The notes under the pieces: generated by a model | The model's database searches: none | Told to the model about the DNA's origin: nothing | Seen by the model: the letters and a program-made list of their open reading frames with translations, nothing else | Shown: positions 1 to 7,754 of the stretch, piece by piece | Position numbering within the stretch: the stretch's first letter is position 1 | Layout: the number at the start of each line of letters is the position of its first letter | Source of the DNA: Sharpea porci | Lineage (GTDB): Bacteria; Bacillota_I; Bacilli_A; Erysipelotrichales; Coprobacillaceae | Length of the DNA: 64,000 bases | Reading direction: 5' to 3' | Assembly: GCF_009695655.1 (NCBI RefSeq) | Contig: NZ_VUNM01000003.1 | Location: forward strand, 43,097 to 107,096 | Position numbers and translations under genes: made by a program

Positions 1-273
1 TTTGGCAGTATCTTTGCGCAAAGTATCTATGAACATGGTGTTAGGGACGGGGAATATATTTATTGTTCGGTTATTTTTGAAGAAAATGGTCGTAGTTATT
101 ATTATGTCACTGATGATGACTCTATTAGGATAGGTGATCATGTACTTGTTCCTGCAGGTCCTCATAATGATGAAGTAGAAGGGATTGTTGATAAGATTAC
201 TTATCATTATCGTGGCAGTGTCCCTTATCCTTATGAGAGCTGTAAACATATTATTAAGAAAATGAAGCATTAA
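1..273 (+). CDS. C-terminal part of an unrecognised protein (left-edge partial)
   Basis: An open frame enters from the left edge in frame 1 and stops at TAA 271-273, leaving 90 residues. The visible part is rich in Gly, Tyr and acidic residues. It has a beta-strand-like stretch (GDHVLVPAGPHNDEVEGIV) followed by a segment ending in KHIIKKM. The pattern 'GDxVLVPxGxxNxExxGxV...YPYExxKHIIKK' suggests a small beta-barrel domain at the C-terminus of a larger protein, but I cannot name the family. A terminator hairpin directly overlaps the stop, so this is the last gene of its transcript. Function unknown. Confidence 0.6.
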   Translation, partial: FGSIFAQSIYEHGVRDGEYIYCSVIFEENGRSYYYVTDDDSIRIGDHVLVPAGPHNDEVEGIVDKITYHYRGSVPYPYESCKHIIKKMKH

Positions 274-295
274 GGCAGATTTCTGCCTTTTTGTT
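272..295 (+). terminator. Rho-independent terminator
   Basis: The hairpin AAGGCAGA/TCTGCCTT is followed by a short T run. It begins at the stop codon of the partial gene and ends that transcript. Confidence 0.8.
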
Positions 296-374
296 TACAA
301 TAATAGTTTTAAAATAACTATAAAGTCTATACTAAGATGAGAGTTTTGAAGTAAAATAGAGATGGGTGATGGAT

Positions 375-1232
375 ATGGAAGAATTGCTGAGTATTGGTGA
401 TATGGCTAAAATCAACCATGTTACAGTCAATACATTAAGACTTTATGACAAGTGGGGCTTGTTGAAACCTGCCTATATTAATCATGAAACGAACTATCGT
501 TACTATGATGTGAAACAGAATGCCAGATTAGACCTTATTGCCTATATGAAAGAATTAGGCATGAACTTAAAGGAAATCAAAGAACTTCTTGATAAAGAAG
601 ATCTCAATCTCATTGAAGCCATTCTGATTAAGAAAAAAGCAGCTATTGATCAAGAAATAGCCGAACGTGTTAGACAGCGTGATGCTATTAAGCGTACAAT
701 CTACTCTCTTGAGCGCTACCGCAAATCACCAACACCGGGCACACTCACAACCGAATTTATCGATGAAAGATCCATCTATAAAGCCCATGTTTCTAAGAAT
801 TTCTATGATTATGGTCTTGATGCCTATGAAATGATTCTCAAAGAATTCAAAAATAATCTTATTCATGAAAATCTTCCTGAAGTCTATTATTGTAATGTCG
901 GTACATTCTTATCAAAAGAAAACTTTCTCCAACAACACTTTGAAACACATACAAGCTTTATCTTTGTGAATGAACATTTTCCCTTAAAAGAGAAGGTGGA
1001 GAAATTAGAGAGTGGGATGTATGCTTGTATTTATCTTGATGATTTTATGGATGAAAAGGAGTATGCGAAAAGACTGCTTGATTATTGTGAAAGAAATCAT
1101 TATGAGATTATTGGGGATTATATTTGTGAAGTATTGATTGAATTAACTTTCTTTAATCAGAATAATCGTTCGATGTACTTGCGCTTACAAGTCCCTATTG
1201 CCTTTAAAAAAACACTTGACCCTCATCAATGA
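375..1232 (+). CDS. MerR-family transcriptional regulator with effector-binding domain
   Basis: A MerR winged helix lies at residues ~4-75, with the typical 'LSIGDMAKINHVTVNTLRLY' start and a 'NYRYYD' wing. A helical linker runs to ~115. The C-terminal half (~130-285) resembles a GyrI-like/BltR-type ligand-binding domain. The longest frame opens at GTG 366, but GGTGA at 365-369 sits 5 nt before ATG 375, which I take as the start (285 aa). The family activates genes from promoters with long spacers after binding a ligand. Its target is unknown; the downstream oxidoreductase and the rha genes on the same strand are candidates. A hairpin overlaps its stop codon. Confidence 0.8.
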   Translation: MEELLSIGDMAKINHVTVNTLRLYDKWGLLKPAYINHETNYRYYDVKQNARLDLIAYMKELGMNLKEIKELLDKEDLNLIEAILIKKKAAIDQEIAERVRQRDAIKRTIYSLERYRKSPTPGTLTTEFIDERSIYKAHVSKNFYDYGLDAYEMILKEFKNNLIHENLPEVYYCNVGTFLSKENFLQQHFETHTSFIFVNEHFPLKEKVEKLESGMYACIYLDDFMDEKEYAKRLLDYCERNHYEIIGDYICEVLIELTFFNQNNRSMYLRLQVPIAFKKTLDPHQ

Positions 1233-1239
1233 TGAGGGT
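1219..1239 (+). terminator. Hairpin over the MerR stop codon
   Basis: A near-perfect inverted repeat ACCCTCATCA/TGATGAGGGT spans the TGA stop. Only three Ts follow, so it may be a weak terminator or attenuator, or an mRNA-stabilising structure between the regulator and the oxidoreductase gene. Confidence 0.5.
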
Positions 1240-1269
1240 TTAACCTACTAAGTAGGAGGTGACTTAATA

Positions 1270-2295
1270 ATGAGAAAAGTCAGAGTTGTACAGTACGGTT
1301 GTGGTAAGATGAGTAAATTTATCTTACGTTATTTAGTGGAGAATGGATGCCAAATTGTGGGTGCGATTGATAATAATCCTGAAATCGTTGGCATGGATGT
1401 CGGTCAGTTTGCCGGGTTAGGTTTGGATCTTGGTGTTAAGATCAGTGATAATGCGGATGAGGTCTTGGATACATGTGATCCTGATATTGCGATTGTGACA
1501 TTGTTCTCTTTAGTTAGTGATTGTTTCCCACATTTTGAAAAATGCTTGTCAAGAGGTATTAATGTAGTCTCAACATGTGAAGAAACAACATATGCCTGGA
1601 CGACAAGTGCAGCATTAATGAATAAGCTTGATGTCATTGCGAAAGCCCATAATTGCACATTCCTTGGTACAGGTATGGAAGATGTTTTCTGGGTAAATAT
1701 GGTAGGGATGGTCGCAAGTGCCTGCCATAAGATTACTAAGATTGAAGGCGCAGTCTCTTATAATGTTGAAGACTATGGACTCGCTCTTGCTAAGGCACAT
1801 GGTGTTGGCTTAACACCTGATGAATTTGAAGCAAGTATTGCTCATCCAGAAGTGATTGAACCAAGTTATGTTTGGAATTCTAATGAAGCTCTAGCACAGA
1901 AATTAGGATTGACAATTAAGTCACAGACACAAAAATGTGTTCCATATTTCCATGATGAAGATCTCTATTCATCAACAATGAAAGCCACAATTCCAAAGGG
2001 TAATTGTATTGGTATGGCTGCTGTTGTTACAACCGAAACAATGCAGGGCATTACCCTTGAAACACAGTGTATAGGTAAGGTCTATGGACCTGATGATGGT
2101 GATATGTGTGATTGGAAGATCTTAGGTGAACCTAATACAGAATTCCATGTTGTGAAACCAGCAACACCAGAACATACATGTGCAACAATCGTTAATAGAA
2201 TTCCTAGTGTTCTCAATGCTCCTGCCGGTGTTGTGACAATGGATGAACTTGAAGATATGGATTATCTTGCTTATCCAATGGAATATTATATTTAA
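1270..2295 (+). CDS. NAD(P)-dependent oxidoreductase, 2,4-diaminopentanoate dehydrogenase-like
   Basis: The 341-aa protein has an N-terminal Rossmann fold ('[19 protein letters not shown]', residues ~3-22) of the dihydrodipicolinate reductase N-terminal type and a long C-terminal substrate domain. Overall it resembles the amine dehydrogenase family that includes 2,4-diaminopentanoate dehydrogenase (ornithine fermentation). The ornithine aminomutase and thiolase genes that normally accompany that enzyme are absent here, so the substrate is uncertain. The start has an excellent RBS (AGGAGGTGA, 8 nt upstream). A strong terminator follows. Transcription may come from readthrough past the MerR hairpin; I saw no convincing promoter in the 30-nt gap. 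Confidence 0.7.
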   Translation: MRKVRVVQYGCGKMSKFILRYLVENGCQIVGAIDNNPEIVGMDVGQFAGLGLDLGVKISDNADEVLDTCDPDIAIVTLFSLVSDCFPHFEKCLSRGINVVSTCEETTYAWTTSAALMNKLDVIAKAHNCTFLGTGMEDVFWVNMVGMVASACHKITKIEGAVSYNVEDYGLALAKAHGVGLTPDEFEASIAHPEVIEPSYVWNSNEALAQKLGLTIKSQTQKCVPYFHDEDLYSSTMKATIPKGNCIGMAAVVTTETMQGITLETQCIGKVYGPDDGDMCDWKILGEPNTEFHVVKPATPEHTCATIVNRIPSVLNAPAGVVTMDELEDMDYLAYPMEYYI

Positions 2296-2303
2296 TCATA
2301 TCA

Positions 2304-2330
2304 ACACTCCTTATTCGGGAGTGTTTTTTT
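2304..2330 (+). terminator. Rho-independent terminator
   Basis: The stem ACACTCC/GGGAGTGT is followed by seven Ts, closing the oxidoreductase transcript. Confidence 0.9.
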
Positions 2331-2419
2331 ATGCAAAAAAAGACAGTCAACAAGGCAATTAGCGTCATGGTATAAAAGGGCTTTCATAAGTAAGATAGTA
2401 AGCGAAGTGGAGGTAAGAT

Positions 2420-3781
2420 ATGTATTATTTAGCTGTTGATATTGGTGCAAGTAGTGGAAGACATATCTTGTGCAGTGTAGAAAATCATAAAATGCAGATA
2501 GAAGAAATCTATCGCTTTCAAAATAATGTGGAAGAAAGAAATGGTCATTTCTTCTGGAATACGGACTATCTCTTTAATGCGATTGTTGCAGGTTTAAAGA
2601 AATGTAAGGAAATAGGCAAGATTCCTGTAAGTATGGCTATTGATACCTGGGGTTGTGACTATGTTCTCGCCAACAAGACAAGTGAAGCTTATGCCTATCG
2701 TGATCATCGTTCGCTTAAAGGTGTTGATGAAGTCAGTCAGCTCATCAGTGATGAAGATCTCTATAAGAGAACAGGTATCCAGCATCAAAGCTTCAATACG
2801 ATTTATCAATTAAAGAGTGAAGAAAACTTAAATGAAGATGATGCATTCTTGATGATCCCAGATTATTTCAATTATCTTCTTACAGGTAAGAAGGTCAATG
2901 AATATACGAATATGTCAACAACAGGATTATTAAATATTCGTACAAATACAGTTGATCAAGATTTACTTAGTCAGCTTGATATCCCTAATATCTTTCAGGA
3001 AATGGTAGAACCAGGAACAATTGTGGGTTCATTAAAGGAAGATATCAAGAAGGAAGTCGGCTTTGATTTACAGGTTGTTGTATGTGCATCCCATGATACA
3101 GGAAGTGCCTATATGGCATCCGTTGCATCAGATGGCATTATTCTTTCATCAGGAACGTGGTCACTTCTTGGTATCGAAAGTGATATGGCTTATACGACAA
3201 GTAAGGCAAGAGAAGCCAACTTCACAAACGAAGGTGGGTACAATCATACATATCGCTTCTTGAAGAATATTATGGGCATGTGGATTATTCAGGAAGTTGC
3301 CCGTAATCTAGACAATCAATATAGCTTCCAGACATTACAGGATCTAGCACGTACATCGAATTATGAAAATACCTTTGATGTCAATAAGCAGCGCTTCTTA
3401 AAGCCTGAACATATGATTACGGAAATTCAGAAAGACTTTGAAGAACGCAACATTGTACCACCAACAGCAGTAGAAGATATTGCTTATTGCGTATTTCATT
3501 CATTAGCTTTATCTTACAAGCTTGCGATTGATGAACTTGAGGATATTACTGGGAAGAAGTATAAGACAATCAATATTATTGGTGGTGGTTGTCAGAATCT
3601 CTTACTTGATGAAATGATTGCGAAAATGACATGTATGAAAGTGATTGCAGGGCCTATTGAAGCAACAGCAATCGGTAATATCGTTGCTCAGATGATTGCT
3701 TTTAATGAAGTCAAAGATATTGATGAAGCAAGAGAAATGATCAAAGAACCATTTGATATGAAAGAATTTGAGGAGAAATAG
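2420..3781 (+). CDS. rhaB: Rhamnulokinase
   Basis: RhaB phosphorylates L-rhamnulose to L-rhamnulose 1-phosphate. The 453-aa protein is a FGGY-family sugar kinase. It has the N-terminal phosphate loop 'DIGASSGR' (residues 7-14) typical of RhaB, 'SMAIDTWGCDYVL', a 'GIQ..SFNTIYQL' motif, 'MIPDYFNYLLTG', and the C-terminal nucleotide motifs 'SSGTWSLLG' and 'NIIGGGCQN'. The RBS is GGAGGT. An extended -10 (TGG-TATAAA, 2368-2376) lies upstream. It is the first gene of a three-gene operon with rhaD (3 nt away) and an isomerase. No dedicated regulator or transporter is in the window. Confidence 0.92.
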   Translation: MYYLAVDIGASSGRHILCSVENHKMQIEEIYRFQNNVEERNGHFFWNTDYLFNAIVAGLKKCKEIGKIPVSMAIDTWGCDYVLANKTSEAYAYRDHRSLKGVDEVSQLISDEDLYKRTGIQHQSFNTIYQLKSEENLNEDDAFLMIPDYFNYLLTGKKVNEYTNMSTTGLLNIRTNTVDQDLLSQLDIPNIFQEMVEPGTIVGSLKEDIKKEVGFDLQVVVCASHDTGSAYMASVASDGIILSSGTWSLLGIESDMAYTTSKAREANFTNEGGYNHTYRFLKNIMGMWIIQEVARNLDNQYSFQTLQDLARTSNYENTFDVNKQRFLKPEHMITEIQKDFEERNIVPPTAVEDIAYCVFHSLALSYKLAIDELEDITGKKYKTINIIGGGCQNLLLDEMIAKMTCMKVIAGPIEATAIGNIVAQMIAFNEVKDIDEAREMIKEPFDMKEFEEK

Positions 3782-3784
3782 AAA

Positions 3785-4618
3785 ATGGCAGTATTAGAAC
3801 AGGAATTTGTGAAAGGTTTTATTAGATTATGTAATGGTGGTTTCTTACAGGGCTGGCATGAAAGAAATGGCGGTAATCTGACTTATCGTATGAAGAAAGA
3901 AGAAGTCGAAGCTGTCAAAGATGAATTAAGTGATAAAAGAGAATGGCAGGAAATTGGTACAGAAGTACCAGGTCTAGCCAATGAATATTTCTTAACAACA
4001 GGTTCAGGTAAATATTTCAGAAATGTTATTCTTGATCCAGTACATTCTATTGGAATTGCAAGAATTGATGAAACAGGAACGAAATTCCAGGTTGTCTGGG
4101 GCTTAGAAAATGGCGCTAGACCAACAAGTGAATTCCCTTCACATTTAATGAATCATGAAGTCAAGAAAGCTATTAATGAAAACTATCGTGTTATTTATCA
4201 TGCCCATACTACAAATCTTATCGCTTTGACATTTGTCTTGCCATTAGATGATAAAGTCTTTACAAGAGAACTTTGGGAAATGGCAACAGAATGTCCAGTT
4301 GTCTTCCCAGATGGTATTGGTGTTGTTGACTGGATGGTTCCAGGAGGCAAAGATATTGCCATTGCGACAAGCAAATTAATGAAGAAATATGACGCTGCTG
4401 TTTGGGCACATCATGGATTATTTGCGGCTGGTTATGATTTTGACTTAACATTTGGTCTTATGCATACAATTGAAAAATCAGCTGAAATATTAGTAAAGGT
4501 TCTTTCTATGACACCACATAAGAGACAGACAATCCAGCCTGATCAATTCAGAGCCCTTGCCAAGGACTTCAATGTGACATTGCCAGAAAGATTCCTATAT
4601 GAAAAGGAGGAAGCATAA
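3785..4618 (+). CDS. rhaD: Rhamnulose-1-phosphate aldolase
   Basis: RhaD is a zinc-dependent class II aldolase that splits L-rhamnulose 1-phosphate into dihydroxyacetone phosphate and L-lactaldehyde. The 277-aa protein matches the family length. Diagnostic elements are 'GGNLTYR' near the N-terminus, 'LTTGSGKYFRNV', the Glu in 'PTSEFPSHL', the zinc-binding 'HAHTTN' (two His) and the third zinc His in 'WAHHGLFAAG'. It starts 3 nt after rhaB, with GAGGAGAAA as RBS, so the genes are co-transcribed. Confidence 0.93.
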   Translation: MAVLEQEFVKGFIRLCNGGFLQGWHERNGGNLTYRMKKEEVEAVKDELSDKREWQEIGTEVPGLANEYFLTTGSGKYFRNVILDPVHSIGIARIDETGTKFQVVWGLENGARPTSEFPSHLMNHEVKKAINENYRVIYHAHTTNLIALTFVLPLDDKVFTRELWEMATECPVVFPDGIGVVDWMVPGGKDIAIATSKLMKKYDAAVWAHHGLFAAGYDFDLTFGLMHTIEKSAEILVKVLSMTPHKRQTIQPDQFRALAKDFNVTLPERFLYEKEEA

Positions 4619-4620
4619 AT

Positions 4621-6039
4621 ATGTTAGTAGATACAAAAGCAAGAGTAGGGGTCTTTGCGATTGCTCTTCAGGCCTACCTACCACAATTTCCATCACTCGT
4701 ACCAGAATTCAATAACCAATATCAGGCTTTTAAAGCCAGCCTCCCAGAAACAGTGGAAATTGTCGATGGTGGTGTTGTAACGACAAAGGAAGCCTCTCAA
4801 GAAGTCGGTGACAAACTCCGTGCTGCCGATGTTGACTTAGTGTTCGTCCAGCTATTAACTTATGCAACAAGCTATAATATGCTTCCTGCTGTTAAAGATT
4901 TAGATGTTCCTGTTGTTCTTGTAAATTTACAGAAACTTAAGGCTCTTGATTATAAACATACTGATATTGCTTCATGGCTTGGTGAAGGCTATGCTTGTGG
5001 GGCTGTTGGGGAAATGGTCGCTGACTTAAACCGTTATGGCAAACGTTCAGATGTCATTACCGGTGTTGTTGAAGGTGGCGATGAAAAAGCCCAGGCAGAA
5101 ATTGAAGACTGGTGCAAGGCTGCACAGACAAGAAGACGTTTCAGAGACACAAATATTGCCCAGATTGGTAGACCTTATCCAGGTATGATGGACCTCTATA
5201 TTGATGAAAGCAATCTCTATCGTCGTATGGGCCTTTATACAAAACAGTTTGACTGGGAAAAGATGTGGGCTATTGCCGACAACATCGATGATGAAGAAGC
5301 TATCCAAAATAAAGTTCAAGATATCTTGGATACATTTGATATCTTAGGTTCTTACAAGAAAGAAGATATTTATGAAATGGCAAGATATGTCATTGCCTTT
5401 GAAAAATGGGTTAAGGATGAAAAGCTAGGCTTAATTGCTTCCCACTATGATGGTTTTGCGAAAGGTCAGGCTGGTGTACTTGATGCGATGCTTATTCCTG
5501 CTTTCTCAATGTTGATCAAACAGGGTACAGCATGTGCTGTCGAAGGCGATATGAAGGTTGCAATGGCTATGTCCATTCTTAAGACGATTTCTGGAACAGG
5601 ACAGTTAGCAGAAATGTATTCGATTGACTTTAATGATGATATTGCGATTATTGGTCATTCAGGCTCAGGTGATGCAGCTATTTCAGATAAGAAGCCAACA
5701 ATGAAGATTGTCGATGTCTTCCATGGTAAGACTGGTGGAGGCTATCTCACACAGTTCTATCCATATCTTGGTCCTGTAACTTATTTAGCAATTACGCAGG
5801 ATGGTGAGGGACACTTTAAGTTTGTCGTTGCTGAAGGGGTTAATGAAGAAGGTCCAATTCTTTCCTTTGGTGATACAAATATGCGTACACGCTTTAGTTG
5901 TGGAGCACGTGAATTTGTGACAAAATGGTCACTTGCAGGACCTACACATCACTTTGGTGCTGCAAAAGGCAGACATATTGAAACATTAAAGAAAGTCGCA
6001 AAGATCTTTAATGTTGATATTGAAGTTATCACACAATAG
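4621..6039 (+). CDS. L-arabinose/L-fucose isomerase-family sugar isomerase in rhamnose operon
   Basis: The 472-aa protein belongs to the L-arabinose isomerase (AraA) fold family, not to classical RhaA. The four residues that bind the metal and act in AraA appear conserved: E308 ('AVEGDMK'), E331 ('LAEMYSID'), H346 ('IIGHSGSGD') and the His pair 443-444 ('GPTHHFG'). It is shorter than E. coli AraA (about 500 aa). It lies 2 nt after rhaD with RBS AAGGAGG, so by context it should supply the missing rhamnose-to-rhamnulose step. Alternatively it could isomerise another deoxy- or aldo-sugar feeding the same kinase. No RhaA homologue is in the window. Confidence 0.8.
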   Translation: MLVDTKARVGVFAIALQAYLPQFPSLVPEFNNQYQAFKASLPETVEIVDGGVVTTKEASQEVGDKLRAADVDLVFVQLLTYATSYNMLPAVKDLDVPVVLVNLQKLKALDYKHTDIASWLGEGYACGAVGEMVADLNRYGKRSDVITGVVEGGDEKAQAEIEDWCKAAQTRRRFRDTNIAQIGRPYPGMMDLYIDESNLYRRMGLYTKQFDWEKMWAIADNIDDEEAIQNKVQDILDTFDILGSYKKEDIYEMARYVIAFEKWVKDEKLGLIASHYDGFAKGQAGVLDAMLIPAFSMLIKQGTACAVEGDMKVAMAMSILKTISGTGQLAEMYSIDFNDDIAIIGHSGSGDAAISDKKPTMKIVDVFHGKTGGGYLTQFYPYLGPVTYLAITQDGEGHFKFVVAEGVNEEGPILSFGDTNMRTRFSCGAREFVTKWSLAGPTHHFGAAKGRHIETLKKVAKIFNVDIEVITQ

Positions 6040-6045
6040 TCAGAA

Positions 6046-6075
6046 AGCACGTAGAATTCTACGTGTTTTTCTTTT
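6046..6075 (+). terminator. Rho-independent terminator of the rha operon
   Basis: The perfect inverted repeat CACGTAGAA/TTCTACGTG is followed by TTTTTCTTTT. Confidence 0.9.
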
Positions 6076-6191
6076 ATCTTAGTTTGTTTAGAAATAGATA
6101 TGGGTTATTATTTTATTAAGGAGTAAATGATTATGGATGAATATATCTCAATACAATAAAGATGTTATTTAATGAGATATGTTTCTAACTG

Positions 6192-6219
6192 TTGACATAG
6201 ATCATGCATATAGTAAAAT
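6192..6219 (+). promoter_or_regulatory. Sigma-A promoter of the DUF234 ATPase
   Basis: TTGACA (6192-6197), a 16-bp spacer and TAAAAT (6214-6219). The -10 lies inside the first unit of the tandem repeat that follows, so a protein bound there would block initiation. Confidence 0.7.
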
Positions 6220-6260
6220 ATATTTTAGTAAAACGTATTTTAGTAAAATGTATTTTACTA
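6211..6260 (+). repeat. Three tandem 15-bp repeats over the promoter (operator candidate)
   Basis: Units TAGTAAAATATATTT (6211), TAGTAAAACGTATTT (6226) and TAGTAAAATGTATTT (6241) are followed by a partial fourth, TACTAA. The junctions create TTTTAGTAAAA-like dyads. The array runs from the -10 element to 14 nt before the start codon. Confidence 0.8.
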
Positions 6261-6274
6261 AGTGAGGTGATTCT

Positions 6275-7678
6275 ATGTTTATTGGAAGAAAAGCTGAATT
6301 AAAAGTGTTGGAAGAAACTTATGAGAAAAAGGGATTTCAAATGACAATCGTGTATGGCCGTAGAAGAATAGGTAAATCAACGCTTATTACCGAGTTCATG
6401 CGTGATAAGAAAGCGTCTTACTATATGGCAAGTCAATCATCACTTGAAGATAATGTCAGAAAGTGGAGTGTACAGTTTATAGAAGATATTATTCCTGAAA
6501 TGCAAGGTGTCCAATTTCAAGAACTTAGCACATTCTTTCAGTTTGTAGCACGTATTTGTAAGGATGAAAAGATTATTCTTGCGTTGGATGAAATTCCCTA
6601 TATTGCTGAAACAGAATCGTCATTTTTATCACAATTTCAGAGTGTGATTGATACTATTCTTGTTAAGACAAATATTTATTTAATTATTTGTGGATCAGCC
6701 ATAAGTTTTATGGAGAAAGAAGTCATGAGTGAGAAAAGTCCTTTATTTGGAAGACGCACAAATCAAATCTTCTTAAAACCATTTGATTATCTAGAATCAG
6801 CACAGTTTGTTCCTCATTATACAAATGAAGAAAAAGCAATTGTTTATGGTGTAACTGGTGGTGTGGCAAAGTACTTAACACTCTTTGATGACTCATTATC
6901 TCTTGATCAAAATCTTATCAATAACTTCTTTACATCATCAGGCTATTTATATGAAGAACCACGCAATTTATTAATGCAAGAGTTTAGAAATGTCCATACC
7001 TATAATACAGTCATTGAAGTAATGGCGTCTGGCGCAAATAAATTCAATGAAATATCAGACAAAGCTCATATATCAACAGCTTCTTTAACCTACATTATCA
7101 ATAATCTCATAACAGTTGGTATTGTCTCAAAAGTATATTGTATGACTGATATAAAGAATAAGAGAAAAATCCAATATAGAATAACTGATGGTATGTATAA
7201 TTTTTGGTATCGATTTGTCCTTAATGGAAGATCATCGATTGAGTTTCATAAAGGTGATGTCTACTATAATGCATATGTAAAGAAGAACTTACATGACTTT
7301 ATGGGTGATATTTTTGAAAATATGTGTCAGTACTATCTTATGATGCAATCATTGAATGGCCATATTCCTTATATGATTACTCAGGTTGGTAAATGGTGGG
7401 GAGTAGGTCATGACCATATTCCTACTGATATCGATGTAGTAGGTATTGATGAAATGGGTAAGAAAGCTATTTTAGGTGAATGTAAGTTTAGGAACAGTCT
7501 TCTTGATCAAGCTGTCTATGATGATTTAATGAGGAAAAAAGGTCTTATTAATAAGAAATATCAAGAAGTGCTCTTTATTTATTTTTCATTATCTGGATTC
7601 TCTCAAGGCGTTTTAGAAGGCTATGATAAAAAAGAAGTCAAACTTGTTACGTTGGATGATTTATATAAGGTGACATAG
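6275..7678 (+). CDS. AAA-family ATPase with DUF234 C-terminal domain
   Basis: This 467-aa protein belongs to the archaeal-type ATPase family (ATPase_2 + DUF234). Walker A 'GRRRIGKST' is at residues 28-36, and Walker B 'ILALDE' at 101-106. A winged-helix-like middle region (~235-305) follows. The C-terminal DUF234 region (~320-467) has a nuclease-like 'TDIDVVGIDEMGKKAILGECKF' stretch: spaced Asp then E-x-K, as in PD-(D/E)XK folds. Start ATG 6275 has AAGTGAGGTGA as RBS. The gene is monocistronic. The cellular role is unknown for the family. The repeats across the promoter suggest tight repression, possibly by the protein itself. Confidence 0.85.
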   Translation: MFIGRKAELKVLEETYEKKGFQMTIVYGRRRIGKSTLITEFMRDKKASYYMASQSSLEDNVRKWSVQFIEDIIPEMQGVQFQELSTFFQFVARICKDEKIILALDEIPYIAETESSFLSQFQSVIDTILVKTNIYLIICGSAISFMEKEVMSEKSPLFGRRTNQIFLKPFDYLESAQFVPHYTNEEKAIVYGVTGGVAKYLTLFDDSLSLDQNLINNFFTSSGYLYEEPRNLLMQEFRNVHTYNTVIEVMASGANKFNEISDKAHISTASLTYIINNLITVGIVSKVYCMTDIKNKRKIQYRITDGMYNFWYRFVLNGRSSIEFHKGDVYYNAYVKKNLHDFMGDIFENMCQYYLMMQSLNGHIPYMITQVGKWWGVGHDHIPTDIDVVGIDEMGKKAILGECKFRNSLLDQAVYDDLMRKKGLINKKYQEVLFIYFSLSGFSQGVLEGYDKKEVKLVTLDDLYKVT

Positions 7679-7754
7679 TTCTTTTTAGTGATGTGTGGTT
7701 CTTTCTTGAAAAGGGAAAATTGTTCGTAATACAATAGGAGTAGGAGGTTTTCTT

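Noticed and set aside
6118..6165. Tiny ORF (about 8-10 codons) with a good AAGGAG before the DUF234 ATPase promoter
   Set aside because: Too short, lies in an AT-rich gap after a terminator and has no promoter of its own that I can see.
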